Source of the DNA: Streptomyces sennicomposti
Lineage (GTDB): Bacteria > Actinomycetota > Actinomycetes > Streptomycetales > Streptomycetaceae
NCBI RefSeq assembly: GCF_019890635.1
Contig: NZ_JAIOAB010000015.1
Location: 60,331 to 124,330 of the forward strand
Direction: 5' to 3'
Length of the DNA: 64,000 bases
Part shown: positions 21,015 to 32,796 of the stretch, one piece after another
Layout of the letters: each line of letters opens with the position of its first letter
Numbering within the stretch: the first letter of the stretch is position 1
Notes under the pieces: model-generated
Seen by the model: the letters and a program-made list of their open reading frames with translations, nothing else
Told to the model about the DNA's origin: nothing
Databases searched by the model: none
Position numbers and translations under genes: made by a program

Positions 21015-21374
21015 CTACGGCCGGTCCAGACGGAGGCGCTCGGCGCGCGGCAGCCCGGCCACCACCAGGTCGTACGAGTCCTCCACCAGCTCCCGGACCA
21101 GCCGGTCCGGGAGTCCGCCGTCGGCCGTGACCGTGTTCCAGTGCCGCTTGTTCATGTGCCAGCCCGGCACGATCAGCCCCGGATGCTCGCCGCGCAGCCG
21201 CACCGCGTCCTCCGGATCGCACTTGAGGTTGACGGTCAGGGGCCGCGCGTCCAGGGCCGTGAGCGCGAAGAGCTTGCCCCGCACCTTGAAGACGGAGGTC
21301 TCCGGGGTGAAGGGGAAGTCCTCGACGGCGGCGTTGAAGGACAGACAGAGGGCGCGCAGCTCCTGCGGGGTCAC
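21015..21374 (-). CDS. MmcQ/YjbR family protein
   Basis: 119 residues. KVRGKLFALTALD and CDPEDAVRLRGEHPGLIPGWHMNKRHW-type wording (about residues 28-80) are characteristic of the MmcQ/YjbR fold, a double-stranded-DNA-binding-like fold of unclear role. The GTG start overlaps the stop of the CNNM gene (GTGA), so it is the last gene of the phoH-ybeY-CNNM operon. Confidence 0.82.
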   Translation of the reverse strand: MTPQELRALCLSFNAAVEDFPFTPETSVFKVRGKLFALTALDARPLTVNLKCDPEDAVRLRGEHPGLIVPGWHMNKRHWNTVTADGGLPDRLVRELVEDSYDLVVAGLPRAERLRLDRP

Positions 21375-22684
21375 TCCGGCTTCTTCTCCTCGTCGTCGGC
21401 GCCGGCCGCGTCGGCCGGCACCGGCTCCACCAGCACGGTCACGATCTTGTTCCGGCGGCCGGCCGCCGCCTCGGCGGTCAGCCGCAGCGCCCGCTCGTCG
21501 GGCAGCTCCACCACGGCGGACGCCCCGGCGATGGGCACCCGGCCGAGCGCCTTCGCGAGCAGCCCGCCGACCGTCTCCACGTCCTCGTCGTCGTACTCCT
21601 CCAGGCCGTACAGCTCGCCCAGGTCGGTGATGTCGAGGCGGGCGGTGACGCGGTAGCGGCCCTCGCCGAGGTCCTCCACCGGGGGCAGCTCGCGGTCGTA
21701 CTCGTCGGTGATCTCGCCGACGATCTCCTCGAGGATGTCCTCGATGGTGACGATGCCGGCCGTGCCGCCGTACTCGTCGATGACGACGGCGACGTGGTTG
21801 CGCTCCTTCTGCATCTCGCGCAGCAGATCGCCGGCGTTCTTGGTGTCGGGCACGAACACGGCCGGGCGCATCGCCGTGGAGACCAGGTCGTTCTCCGCGT
21901 CCCGGCTGATGTGGGTGCGGCGGGCCAGGTCCTTGAGGTAGACGATGCCGACGATGTCGTCCTCGCTCTCGCCGGTGACCGGGATGCGCGAGAAACCCGA
22001 GCGCAGGGCGAGCGTGAGGGCCTGCCGGATGGTCTTGTACCGCTCGATGACGACGAGGTCGGTGCGCGGCACCATGACCTCCCGCACCAGGGTGTCGCCC
22101 AGCTCGAAGACCGAGTGCACCATCCGGCGCTCCTCGTCCTCGATCAGCGACTCCTGCTCGGCCAGGTCCACCAGCGCCCGCAGCTCCGCCTCCGAGGCGA
22201 ACGGGCCGCGCCGGAAGCCCTTGCCCGGGGTGAGCGCGTTGCCGATGAGGATCAGCAGCGACGGGATCGGGCCCATGATCCGGGCCAGCGGCACCAGCAC
22301 GTACGCCGCCACCGTCGCCGTGTTCAGCGGGTGCTGGCGGCCGATGGTGCGCGGGGAGACCCCGACGGCGACGTAGGAGACGAGGACCATGACCGCGATC
22401 GCGACCACCAGCGCCTCGGCGGTGCCGTCGAACGCCTCCAGACACGCGTACGTCACCAGCGACGCGGCCGCCATCTCGCAGGCGACGCGCACCAGCAGCG
22501 CCACGTTCAGATAGCGGGTCGGGTCGGCGGCGACCTGGGCGAGTTTGGCGGCGCCCCGGCGGCCGGCCTTCGCGGCCTCCTCGGCCCGGAAGCTCGACAT
22601 CCGGGCGAGGCCCGCCTCCGCGCAGGCGGCGAGCCACGCCACGACGACCAGGGCCACCGCCCCGACGACGATCTGAGGACTCAT
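21371..22684 (-). CDS. CNNM/CorC-type transporter-associated membrane protein (hemolysin-family)
   Basis: 437 residues: an N-terminal DUF21 membrane domain with four helices (about 1-140), two CBS domains ([17 protein letters not shown] and [18 protein letters not shown], about 200-330) and a C-terminal CorC_HlyC FAD-like domain ([11 protein letters not shown]). Homologues are implicated in Mg2+ or Co2+ export; the hemolysin name is historical. The position behind ybeY and phoH is a well-conserved actinobacterial order. Confidence 0.9.
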   Translation of the reverse strand: MSPQIVVGAVALVVVAWLAACAEAGLARMSSFRAEEAAKAGRRGAAKLAQVAADPTRYLNVALLVRVACEMAAASLVTYACLEAFDGTAEALVVAIAVMVLVSYVAVGVSPRTIGRQHPLNTATVAAYVLVPLARIMGPIPSLLILIGNALTPGKGFRRGPFASEAELRALVDLAEQESLIEDEERRMVHSVFELGDTLVREVMVPRTDLVVIERYKTIRQALTLALRSGFSRIPVTGESEDDIVGIVYLKDLARRTHISRDAENDLVSTAMRPAVFVPDTKNAGDLLREMQKERNHVAVVIDEYGGTAGIVTIEDILEEIVGEITDEYDRELPPVEDLGEGRYRVTARLDITDLGELYGLEEYDDEDVETVGGLLAKALGRVPIAGASAVVELPDERALRLTAEAAAGRRNKIVTVLVEPVPADAAGADDEEKKPE

Positions 22685-22691
22685 CGGCGGC

Positions 22692-23189
22692 TTACGAGAC
22701 GGTGGGCGCCGGAGACGGGCCGGTCAGGCCCTTCTCGGCCCGCCAGTCGTCCACGATCGCGGCCTGGAGGCCGAACATCTCGGCCTTCTCGTCCGGCTCC
22801 TCGTGGTCGTAGCCGAGCAGATGCAGCACGCCGTGCACGGTGAGCAGCTGCAGCTCCTCGTCCATGGAGTGCTGCGTCGGGGCCTCGGCGCCCTGCTTGG
22901 CGGCGACCTCCGGGCACAGCACGATGTCGCCGAGGAGGCCCTGCGGGGGCTCCTCCTCGTCCTTGCCCGGCGGCCGCAGCTCGTCCATCGGGAACGACAT
23001 GACGTCCGTGGGCCCCGGCAGGTCCATCCACTGGATGTGCAGCTGCTCCATGGCATCGGCGTCCACGACGATCACCGAGAGCTCGGAGAGCGGGTGGATG
23101 CGCATCCGCGCGAGCGCGTAGCGGGCGATGTCGAGGATCGCCTGCTCGTCGACCTCGGTTCCGGACTCGTTGTTGACGTCGATCGACAT
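22692..23189 (-). CDS. ybeY: endoribonuclease YbeY
   Basis: 165 residues. The zinc motif [11 protein letters not shown] (H3XH5XH) near residues 118-128 is diagnostic, with [11 protein letters not shown] upstream. YbeY takes part in 16S rRNA 3' maturation and 70S quality control. It starts 12 bases after the phoH stop and is followed by the CNNM gene after seven bases, a tight operon. Confidence 0.95.
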   Translation of the reverse strand: MSIDVNNESGTEVDEQAILDIARYALARMRIHPLSELSVIVVDADAMEQLHIQWMDLPGPTDVMSFPMDELRPPGKDEEEPPQGLLGDIVLCPEVAAKQGAEAPTQHSMDEELQLLTVHGVLHLLGYDHEEPDEKAEMFGLQAAIVDDWRAEKGLTGPSPAPTVS

Positions 23190-23201
23190 GGTCGTGCTGG
23201 T

Positions 23202-24281
<1,080 letters not shown>

Positions 24282-24410
24282 GGGCCGGCGCTCGACGCCT
24301 GCGATTCCTCCTCGTCACGGCCGCACAGCTGAGGGCGGCCTCGCGCTTCCCAGGGTACGACGGGCGGGTGACAACGCCGTAAGTGTTTTCGGCTGACCGG
24401 GAGGGCCGCC

Positions 24411-24809
24411 TCAGAGGCGGATCACCTTGACCCGGGGACCGCAGAGCTTGCGCAGGTCGTCGGCGTCGGAGGTGAGCACCGCCACCGGGGGCGGCTGGCG
24501 CAGGGCCGTCTCGGCGACGGTGGCGTCGATGGCGTACTTGTGGCCGTGCAGACCGGCCTGCTTGAGGAGCTTCGCCGCCGCCTTGGCGGACTGCTCGGTG
24601 ACGGGTTCGATCTTCGTCCGCGACAGGGCCCAGTTCAGCCGGGCCATGCTGGTTCCCCCGTGGGAGACCTCGATGATGGTGTTGGCGGAGACGACGAGGT
24701 CCCCGCCGCTGATCTCCAGCGCCTTGAACAAGGCCGCCGTCTTCCGGTCCTGGGCCATCCAGGCCGAGAGGCCCTCGGAGTCGAGGACAAGGGTGGCGAT
24801 GTGTGTCAC
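24411..24809 (-). CDS. vapC: PIN-domain toxin (VapC-like)
   Basis: 132 residues. Four conserved acidic positions of a PIN nuclease are visible: Asp10 in LVLDSEG, Glu in NTIIEVSHGG, Asp in YAIDATVAE and Asp in LTSDADDLRKL. Such toxins cleave tRNA or rRNA. The GTG start overlaps the antitoxin stop (GTGA), the classic antitoxin-first coupling. Confidence 0.85.
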   Translation of the reverse strand: MTHIATLVLDSEGLSAWMAQDRKTAALFKALEISGGDLVVSANTIIEVSHGGTSMARLNWALSRTKIEPVTEQSAKAAAKLLKQAGLHGHKYAIDATVAETALRQPPPVAVLTSDADDLRKLCGPRVKVIRL

Positions 24810-25045
24810 GCAGCTTCCTGTTCCGCTTCGTCGTCACCGGTGAGGCGGGCGAACGCCTCCGCCAGCTCCTCTTCGGTGAACGCACCGTGCTCTTCCTGGT
24901 GGCGCCGCAGATCCTCGGCGAGCAGTTCACGCCGGATCCTCGACGCCAGCGCCTCCGTGGCGAACCCGGAGATGTTGTCGGTGAGGCCGCGCGCTGCCTC
25001 CACGAGTTCCTCCGGGACGGTGATGGTGATCTTCTTGGTGGCCAT
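24806..25045 (-). CDS. vapB: VapB-like antitoxin
   Basis: 79 residues. The N-terminal KKITITVPEELVEAARGL forms a ribbon-helix-helix-like strand and helix, followed by an acidic helical tail (LAEDLRRHQEEHGAFTEEEL) that would neutralise the toxin. The ATG at 25045 lies six bases after TATGGT on the minus strand (25057-25052), indicating a leaderless start; an in-frame ATG at 25090 is therefore less likely. Confidence 0.82.
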   Translation of the reverse strand: MATKKITITVPEELVEAARGLTDNISGFATEALASRIRRELLAEDLRRHQEEHGAFTEEELAEAFARLTGDDEAEQEAA

Positions 25046-25231
25046 AGGGGCACCATACTGCGATATGGCGTTCCGTGTCTCCGGCTTCATTCCACCGGGC
25101 GAACGCCCGTCCGCCGCCGACCCGGCCCGCTCATCCGATCAACGCCCCGGCCGGGCAAAGGACACGGGCAATTGCCACACGCGCCGTCGCCGGACCCCGC
25201 GCTCGCGCTCTGCCCACGCCCCGCGCGCCGG

Positions 25232-26554
25232 TCACCGCTGGGCGCGCAACGCCTCCTTGAACCACTCGTACGAGGCCTTCGGCGTGCGCCTCTGGGTCGC
25301 GTAGTCGACGTGGACCAGGCCGAAGCGGCGGGTGTAGCCCTCCGCCCACTCCCAGTTGTCCAGCAGGGACCACACGAAGTAGCCGCGCACGTCCACGCCC
25401 GCCGTCAGGGCGCGGTGCAGGGCGCGCAGGTGGCCGTCCAGGTAGGCGATCCGGTCCTGGTCGTCCAGGCCCTCGTAGGCGCAGCCGTTCTCGGTGACGA
25501 CGACGGGCGGGAGGCGGTCGCCGTAGCGGTCGCGGAAGCCGGTCAGCAGCTCGGTGAGCCCCTCCGGGACGACCGGCCAGCCGAAGTCGGTGACCGGGTA
25601 CCCCTCGATCTCGCGCAGCGTGAAGGGCAGCCCGGCGGGGACGCGGACCCCGCCGATCTCGGTCTCCGCGTCCTGCGGGGCGCCCACGCGGGCGGGGGCG
25701 TAGTAGTTGATCCCGTACCAGTCCAACGGCTCCGCGATGATCTCCAGGTCCGCCGCCACGTCGCCCGGCATCAGCTCGCCGAGCCCGGACGGGTAGCGCC
25801 TGAGGAGCAGCGGATCGGCGAAGAGGCGGTTGAGCAGGATGTCGTAGGAGTCGGCCGCCGCCATGTCCGTCTCCGCCCGCGACGCCGCCCAGGTCGGGCC
25901 GTGCGAGTTGGCGATGCCGATGTCGCGGGCCCCGGCCGCGCGCAGCGCCCGCACCGCGAGGCCGTGCGCGAGGAGCTGGTGGTGGGCGACCGGGAGCGCG
26001 TCGAACAGCAGCCGCTCGCCGGGGGCGTGCACGCCGAGCGCGTGGCCGAGCAGGGTGTGCTCGGCCGGCTCGTTGAGGGTGATCCACTTGTGGACGCGGT
26101 CGCCCAGCCGTTCGGCGACCGTCGTCACGTACGCGGCGAACCGCGCCGCCGTGTCCCGCTCCCGCCAGTCCAGCCGGGCCGGCAGGTCCCAGTGGAAGAG
26201 GGTGGGGACGGGGCGCACCCCGGCCGCGCACAGGTCGTCCACGAGCCGGTCGTAGAAGTCGAGCCCGCCGGGGGCCAGGACGCGGGGCCAGGAGACGGAG
26301 AAGCGGTAGGCGTCCACGCCGAGTCCGGCCAGCAGGGCCACGTCCTCCCGGTGCCGGTGCACGTGGTCGCAGGCGACCGCCGCCGTGGAGCCGTCCCTGA
26401 TCCGGCCCGGCCCGGCGGCGAAGGCGTCCCACACGGACGGTTCGCGCTCGTCGGCCGCGCCCTCGATCTGGTGGGCCGAGGTGGACACGCCCCACAGGAA
26501 GCCGTCCGGGAACCGGGGGAGCGGGCTGGGCGGGACGCCTGCGTCAGTGGCCAT
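25232..26554 (-). CDS. beta-glucosidase, glycoside hydrolase family 1
   Basis: 440 residues, full GH1 length. FLWGVSTSAHQIEG opens the barrel; the acid/base is Glu162 in ITLNEPAEH and the nucleophile Glu355 in VVTENGCAYEG; the C-terminal WSLLDNWEWAEGY and GLVHVDYATQRRTPKASYEWF are standard GH1 motifs. No signal peptide, so it is cytosolic and splits imported cellobiose or other beta-glucosides. The ATG at 26554 was preferred to an upstream TTG at 26590; GATGAT six bases before it could be a leaderless -10. No sugar transporter is adjacent. Confidence 0.92.
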   Translation of the reverse strand: MATDAGVPPSPLPRFPDGFLWGVSTSAHQIEGAADEREPSVWDAFAAGPGRIRDGSTAAVACDHVHRHREDVALLAGLGVDAYRFSVSWPRVLAPGGLDFYDRLVDDLCAAGVRPVPTLFHWDLPARLDWRERDTAARFAAYVTTVAERLGDRVHKWITLNEPAEHTLLGHALGVHAPGERLLFDALPVAHHQLLAHGLAVRALRAAGARDIGIANSHGPTWAASRAETDMAAADSYDILLNRLFADPLLLRRYPSGLGELMPGDVAADLEIIAEPLDWYGINYYAPARVGAPQDAETEIGGVRVPAGLPFTLREIEGYPVTDFGWPVVPEGLTELLTGFRDRYGDRLPPVVVTENGCAYEGLDDQDRIAYLDGHLRALHRALTAGVDVRGYFVWSLLDNWEWAEGYTRRFGLVHVDYATQRRTPKASYEWFKEALRAQR

Positions 26555-26644
26555 GCGCGGATCATCCGTACCGTCGGCGGGGGAAGTCAACGCCCTTGCA
26601 CGCGGCGGGAGTTACCCTCTCCCCTCAGTTCTGTGGCCCCTTGG

Positions 26645-26911
26645 TCACGCTCCTTCCTTGAGCACGCGGGAGATCAGCTCGCGCTGGTCCTCGGTGAGGC
26701 GGGGATCGGCGGCGCGGATCGTGCGGCCGTCCACGGTGATCTCGTAGCTGAAGCCGTCCGGGACCACCGCGGGCGGTGTGCTGTGGCCCGCGGCCAGCAC
26801 CTTCTCGGCCAGGGACCGCCACTCCTGGGCGTCGGGCCGCCCGGTGACGTCCACCTCGGCGCGCCGCTCGATGCCCGCGAACCCGCCCGTACGCCGTACC
26901 TGAATACGCAT
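26645..26911 (-). CDS. emfourin-type inhibitor of M4 protease
   Basis: 88 residues beginning MRIQVRRTGGFAGIERRAEVD, the conserved opening of emfourins, proteins shown to inhibit protealysin-like M4 metalloproteases. It has no signal peptide, lies 21 bases after the M4 protease gene on the same strand and ends with a helical DPRLTEDQRELISRVLKEG. It is presumably made with the protease to keep it silent inside the cell. Confidence 0.85.
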   Translation of the reverse strand: MRIQVRRTGGFAGIERRAEVDVTGRPDAQEWRSLAEKVLAAGHSTPPAVVPDGFSYEITVDGRTIRAADPRLTEDQRELISRVLKEGA

Positions 26912-26932
26912 GGCCCCGTGTCTAGTACGGAT

Positions 26933-28006
26933 TCACGCCGTCCGCACCCCTACCTGTTCCCATGCCTTCTTCACGCCCTCGAGTTCGTCCCCCGCGCCGT
27001 ACCTCTCCCGGGCCGCCTTGACGGTGAGGGTGGCGAAGTCCGCGAACTGGGCGTCCGACTTGAGCTTGCCGCCGGTCAGCACGTCGTACCAGATCTGGCC
27101 CGCCTTCTCCCAGGCGTGGCCGCCGAGCGCGGTGGCGGCGAGGTAGAAGGCGTGGTTGGGGATGCCGGAGTTGATGTGCACGCCGCCGTTGTCGCTGCCG
27201 GTGTGGACGTAGTGGTCCATGGTGGCCGGCTGCGGGTCCTTGCCGAGGACGTCGTCGTCGTAGGCGGTGCCGGGCGCCTTCATGGAGCGCAGCGCCTTGC
27301 CGGTGACGCGCGGGGCGAGCAGGCCCGCGCCGATCAGCCAGTCGGCCTGGGCGGCGGTCTGGCCGAGGGTGTACTGCTTGATCAGCGAGCCGAAGACATC
27401 GGAGACCGATTCGTTGAGCGCGCCGGACTGGCCCTGGTACTCCAGGTTGGCGGTGTGCTGGGTGACGCCGTGCGTCAGCTCGTGGCCGATCACGTCCACC
27501 GGGATGGTGAAGTCGAGGAAGATCTCGCCGTCGCCGTCGCCGAACACCATCTGCTCGCCGTTCCAGAAGGCGTTGTTGTACTTCTCGTCGTAGTGCACGG
27601 ACGCGTCCAGCGGCAGTCCGCGGCCGTCGATGGAGTCGCGCTTGTAGGCCTTCAGATACAGCTCGAAGGTGGCGCCGAGGCCGGAGTAGGCGCGGTTGAC
27701 GCTGGCGTCCTTGCCCGGCTGCTGCCCCTCCGAGCGGACCTTGCGGCCGGGCAGGTCGGTGCCGTGTCCGGCGTCGTAGACCGTGCGGTGCGGCTGGCCG
27801 GCCTGCTTGCCGGCGGGCGGGGTCACGGCGGCGGCGCCGGTGACGGTGGTCAGATGGCGCCGGGTGCGCTCCATGGCGTCGCGCTGGAGGGTGCGGCGCG
27901 CCGGGCCGTGCAGCGCGGGGTCCTCGTTGCGGGCGAGGCGGTCGAGGACGTGCGGCGGGACGATGGTGCAGAAGACGGGCTCGAAGCCCCCGTGAGTCGT
28001 CGTCAT
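26933..28006 (-). CDS. protealysin-like M4 metalloprotease
   Basis: 357 residues. A short propeptide of about 55 residues carries the cysteine-switch motif CTIVPPHVL (13-21) typical of protealysins. Zinc ligands are His175 and His179 of HELTH, with catalytic Glu176 and third ligand Glu199 in GALNESVSD. NGGVHINSGIPNHAFYLAA supplies the usual catalytic histidine region. There is no classical signal peptide, as in other protealysins, and the adjacent emfourin gene confirms the subfamily. Confidence 0.93.
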   Translation of the reverse strand: MTTTHGGFEPVFCTIVPPHVLDRLARNEDPALHGPARRTLQRDAMERTRRHLTTVTGAAAVTPPAGKQAGQPHRTVYDAGHGTDLPGRKVRSEGQQPGKDASVNRAYSGLGATFELYLKAYKRDSIDGRGLPLDASVHYDEKYNNAFWNGEQMVFGDGDGEIFLDFTIPVDVIGHELTHGVTQHTANLEYQGQSGALNESVSDVFGSLIKQYTLGQTAAQADWLIGAGLLAPRVTGKALRSMKAPGTAYDDDVLGKDPQPATMDHYVHTGSDNGGVHINSGIPNHAFYLAATALGGHAWEKAGQIWYDVLTGGKLKSDAQFADFATLTVKAARERYGAGDELEGVKKAWEQVGVRTA

Positions 28007-28197
28007 GCTTCGACCATTGCACTGCGTTACGCCAATGTCACTACCTGCAACCTTGATTGGTGAAATACCGGGTCAAGGCGGTTGCGGGACGGCCGCGCAG
28101 GGTAAAGGGCGGTTGCGTGGAGTGACCCCGGGGTGATCCCGGCGGCCGGCCGGCGTGACCTCGCACACGTTTTGTCCGGTTCGTCCCCCCGGTTTCG

Positions 28198-28203
28198 CAT
28201 ACT
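28198..28203 (+). promoter_or_regulatory. candidate -10 of the leuA leader promoter
   Basis: CATACT lies 49 bases before the leader-peptide ATG, in the AT-richest part of the gap. A possible -35, TTGTCC at 28172-28177, is 20 bases upstream, which is long, so this is tentative. Confidence 0.35.
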
Positions 28204-28251
28204 GGACGAGGCCCGCGCGTCCGGCGCGGCTCGGCTAAGGTGCACAGCATC

Positions 28252-28299
28252 ATGCTTTTCGGGCTGCTTCTCCTTAGCTGCCGCGGCGAGGGCCTGTAG
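28252..28299 (+). CDS. leuL: leuA leader peptide (transcription attenuation)
   Basis: A 15-codon frame, MLFGLLLLSCRGEGL then TAG, with six leucines, four of them consecutive (codons CTG CTT CTC CTT). It lies 97 bases before leuA. AAGG 11 bases upstream can serve as ribosome site. Leucine-rich leaders ahead of leuA control transcription by ribosome stalling when charged leucyl-tRNA is scarce, and such a leader has been reported for streptomycete leuA. Confidence 0.85.
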   Translation: MLFGLLLLSCRGEGL

Positions 28300-30117
<1,818 letters not shown>

Positions 30118-30138
30118 CCGCACTGACCGGTGCTTTCC

Positions 30139-30172
30139 GGGCTCCGGCCGCCTCCACGGGCGGCCGGAGCCC
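30139..30172. terminator. terminator after leuA
   Basis: Perfect 14-bp stem GGGCTCCGGCCGCC (30139-30152) with 30159-30172, six-base loop, followed by GTTCTT. Confidence 0.82.
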
Positions 30173-30300
30173 GTTCTTCACGGCATCGGTAACCGGCCAG
30201 GTCACGGAAAGGTCTCGTCCGGGGTACTGACTCAGCCTCACCGATGTGGCTAACATCACGCCAGCGCGGCGATGTTGCCGCGAGGTTACGGAGGTGCGAC

Positions 30301-30999
30301 GTGCTGCCAGTACGGGGACGAAACGGCCGTGCCGCCGGGCTTGCCCGCATCCTGGGCACCCGCACCTCGTGGACGCCGGTCGGCGACGGCGAGTTCTTCT
30401 GCCCCGGCTGCGGCGGCGACCGCAACTACCAGCGACTGAGCGGCAAGCGGCGCTTCACCGTCCTCGGGATGCCCGTGCTGCCGCGCGGCGCGGCCGGACC
30501 GGTCGTGGAGTGCGCCGCCTGCCGCGGCCACTTCGGCACCGACGCCCTGGACCATCCGACCACCAGCCGCTTCTCCGCGATGCTCCGCGACGCCGTGCAC
30601 ACCGTCGCCCTCGCCGTGCTCTGCGCGGGCGGCGCCGGCTCCCGTACGGCGCTGGAGACCGCGGCGGCCGCCGCCCGCGCCGCCGGGGTCGCCGACTGCT
30701 CCGAGGAGCAGCTGGCGGCCCTGGTGGAGGCGCTGGACGCGGACACCGGCCGGGTCTACGAGGAGCAGGCCTGCGCCACGGGCCTGGCCATAGAGCTGCA
30801 CGAGGCGCTGGACCCGCTGGCCCCGCACCTGGCCGCCGCCGGCCGTGAGTCGATCCTGCTCCAGGCCGCCCGGATCGCCCTCGCGGACGGCCCGTACACC
30901 CCGGCCGAACGCGACGCCCTCGCCACCGTCGGGGCGGCGCTGACCATCTGCGCGGACGACGTGAGCCGCCTGCTGGCGGCGGCCCGCACGCCGTCCTGA
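30301..30999 (+). CDS. TerB-family protein with N-terminal zinc ribbon
   Basis: 232 residues from the GTG that follows GGAGGTG. FFCPGCGG and VECAACRGHFG form a two-CxxC zinc ribbon (about 20-65). The rest is a helical TerB-like domain with the usual acidic ADGPYTPAERDAL motif near the end, a metal-binding element in TerB/DjlA proteins. The family is annotated as tellurite resistance, but the role in Streptomyces is not established. A small inverted repeat GATGT-N5-ACATC lies at 30243-30257. Confidence 0.78.
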   Translation: MLPVRGRNGRAAGLARILGTRTSWTPVGDGEFFCPGCGGDRNYQRLSGKRRFTVLGMPVLPRGAAGPVVECAACRGHFGTDALDHPTTSRFSAMLRDAVHTVALAVLCAGGAGSRTALETAAAAARAAGVADCSEEQLAALVEALDADTGRVYEEQACATGLAIELHEALDPLAPHLAAAGRESILLQAARIALADGPYTPAERDALATVGAALTICADDVSRLLAAARTPS

Positions 31000-31050
31000 G
31001 CCCCGGCCGGTTCCTCGGGGTGCGATTTCGACGGCGTGGGGCGGGCGGCC

Positions 31051-31611
31051 TCAGCGGGCCGGCGTCAGCTCCAGACGCAGCACCTGGCGGTCCATGCCGG
31101 GCCCGAAGTAGTCCCGGCGCAGGCCACCGTCCGGCTCCTCGGGGCGAAAGCCCAGCGAGCGGTAGAGCAGGATCGCGGCCCGGTTGGCGGGCTCCACGGT
31201 GAGCCGGACCCGCTCGATCCCGCCGCGCCGCAGCCGGGCCAGCACCTCGACCATCAGCTCCCGGCCGAATCCGTTGCGGCGGCGGTCGTGGGTCACGCAC
31301 AGGCCGAGGATCCAGCTGTCGCGGTCCAGCGCCGTGGTGCCGGCCAGCACATAGCCGCGCAGCCGGCCGGCGCCGTCGTCCAGGACCAGGAAGTGCTCGC
31401 CGTACATGTCGAAGAGCTGGCGCAGCAGGAAGCCCGGATAGGCGACCTCCTGGAAGACCTCCTCGTCAAGACGCTGCAGCTCGGGCAGATCGGACTCCCG
31501 GGCCGTGCGCAGGACCGGCGGCCGGGGTTCGGGGAACGGCGCCTGTGCCGCGAGCCGCTCGCGGCGGTCCGAAGGGCGTTCCAGGGATCGTTCCATCGGC
31601 TCGGCTGTCAT
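31051..31611 (-). CDS. GNAT-family N-acetyltransferase
   Basis: 186 residues. The acetyl-CoA binding signature is visible in WILGLCVTHDRRRNGFGRELMVEVL (motif A Q/RxxGxG/A), followed by LTVEPANRAAILLYRSLGFRPE (motif B), typical of RimI-like enzymes. The substrate amine is unknown. The ATG at 31611 has GGGGGTGG upstream; a longer frame upstream lacks support. It is divergent from the methyltransferase-led operon. Confidence 0.85.
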   Translation of the reverse strand: MTAEPMERSLERPSDRRERLAAQAPFPEPRPPVLRTARESDLPELQRLDEEVFQEVAYPGFLLRQLFDMYGEHFLVLDDGAGRLRGYVLAGTTALDRDSWILGLCVTHDRRRNGFGRELMVEVLARLRRGGIERVRLTVEPANRAAILLYRSLGFRPEEPDGGLRRDYFGPGMDRQVLRLELTPAR

Positions 31612-31946
31612 TCGCCACCCCCAGTCGGACGTACAGGCGTCAACGCGACGGACACCGGCGTAACCCGAAGGGAGGAGTCGAGGTTCGGTAGCGGCCGGTG
31701 GCTCGTTCTCGCTAGAGTGGGCCGCCCAACTCCTCATATGCAAGGGCGAGTTAGCGTGTGCGCCCAGATGTGCTGACATGCGCCCGGGTGCCCCCTGCAC
31801 ATGGGGAGTGGCGCGTTCCCGGCTTTCTGCGCTCCCCTCGTGGGCCTACCGTGCGGGGAACGGGGATGCCGCTTCATTCGCCGATGTCCATGGCTCGCGA
31901 ACGGCACACGGACTTGCTCGGAAGACGAACGGAACGCGGCAGGGTG
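31612..31946. other. 335-base gap before the methyltransferase operon
   Basis: No convincing gene. On the plus strand TAGAGT at 31713-31718 resembles a -10 hexamer but lacks a good -35. The tail of the gap has in-frame ATGs (31866, 31884, 31890) that could extend the methyltransferase by up to 27 residues. I see no clear operator. Confidence 0.4.
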
Positions 31947-32699
31947 ATGATGGATCGCAACGCTGACGCCCCTTGGTCGAAGTTCGATCCAGAGGTGTAC
32001 GTCGACAACAACTACCGCACGCCGCTGGAGGCGGACCTCCAGATCGTGCGGCTGCTGCGCGACCACTTCGGCCGGTGTCTCGCCGACGTCGCCCCGCGGT
32101 CGCTGCGCGGCGTCGACGTCGGGGCCGGCGCGAACCTCTACCCGGCGCTCTCCATGCTCCCCTGGTGCGCCAAGGTCCTGCTGCTCGAATACGCCGAGCC
32201 GAACGTCGAGTACCTGGAGAAGCAGACCTCCCCGGCCGGCTTCGACCTCGCCTGGGACGCGTTCTGGGACGTGCTCAGGGAAGGCCCCGCCTACCGGGAC
32301 GTCGAGCCCAGGGGCCGGGTGAGCGAGATCGTCCGGGTCGAGCGGCTCAACCTGTTCGACCTCGACGGACAGCGCCGCTGGGACATCGGGACGATGTTCT
32401 TCGTCGCCGACTCCATGTCCGAGTGCCCCGAGGAGTTCGCGCGCGGCGTGTCCTGCTTCATGAACGCGCTGGAGCAGGACGCGCCCTTCGCCGTCGCCTT
32501 CATGAAGGAGTCCGTCGGCTACGACGTCGGCGAGCACCGCTACCCCGCCTACCGGGTGAACAAGGCGGTGGCCACCGAGAGCCTGGCCCCCTTCAGCGCC
32601 GAGCTGGAGATCCACGATCTCGACCACGTCGTGCGGCCCGGCCACGAGGGCATGCTGCTCGCCCTGGGGCGGCGGAATTCGGAGGTCGCCGTCCCCTAG
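31947..32699 (+). CDS. SCO2525-family SAM-dependent methyltransferase
   Basis: 250 residues from ATG 31947; GTG 31944, ATG 31950 or ATG 31866 are alternatives. Motif I is GVDVGAGANLYPAL. FDPEVYVDNNYRTPLEADLQ at the N-terminus, LLEYAEPNVEYLEKQ after motif I, and FDLAWDAFWDVL resemble the NNMT/PNMT/TEMT group, whose members N- or S-methylate small molecules. First gene of a six-gene plus-strand operon of uncharacterised families. Small-molecule methylation is inferred; the family has no assigned substrate that I know of. Confidence 0.82.
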   Translation: MMDRNADAPWSKFDPEVYVDNNYRTPLEADLQIVRLLRDHFGRCLADVAPRSLRGVDVGAGANLYPALSMLPWCAKVLLLEYAEPNVEYLEKQTSPAGFDLAWDAFWDVLREGPAYRDVEPRGRVSEIVRVERLNLFDLDGQRRWDIGTMFFVADSMSECPEEFARGVSCFMNALEQDAPFAVAFMKESVGYDVGEHRYPAYRVNKAVATESLAPFSAELEIHDLDHVVRPGHEGMLLALGRRNSEVAVP

Positions 32700-32796
32700 G
32701 AGGGAGATTGCCGCCCCCTGGGAACGGGGACCATGACGGGGCGGGGGCGGGGAGCGGTTCAAGGCAGGCATCGGGATCTGTACGAGGGGTGCGGGG

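Noticed and set aside
25046..25090. Longer VapB-like antitoxin from ATG 25090
   Set aside because: The extra residues are not RHH-like and the TATGGT element six bases before 25045 overlaps them.
31866..31946. Methyltransferase starting at ATG 31866
   Set aside because: Possible, but the added residues precede the conserved family opening and look like leader sequence; kept only as an alternative.
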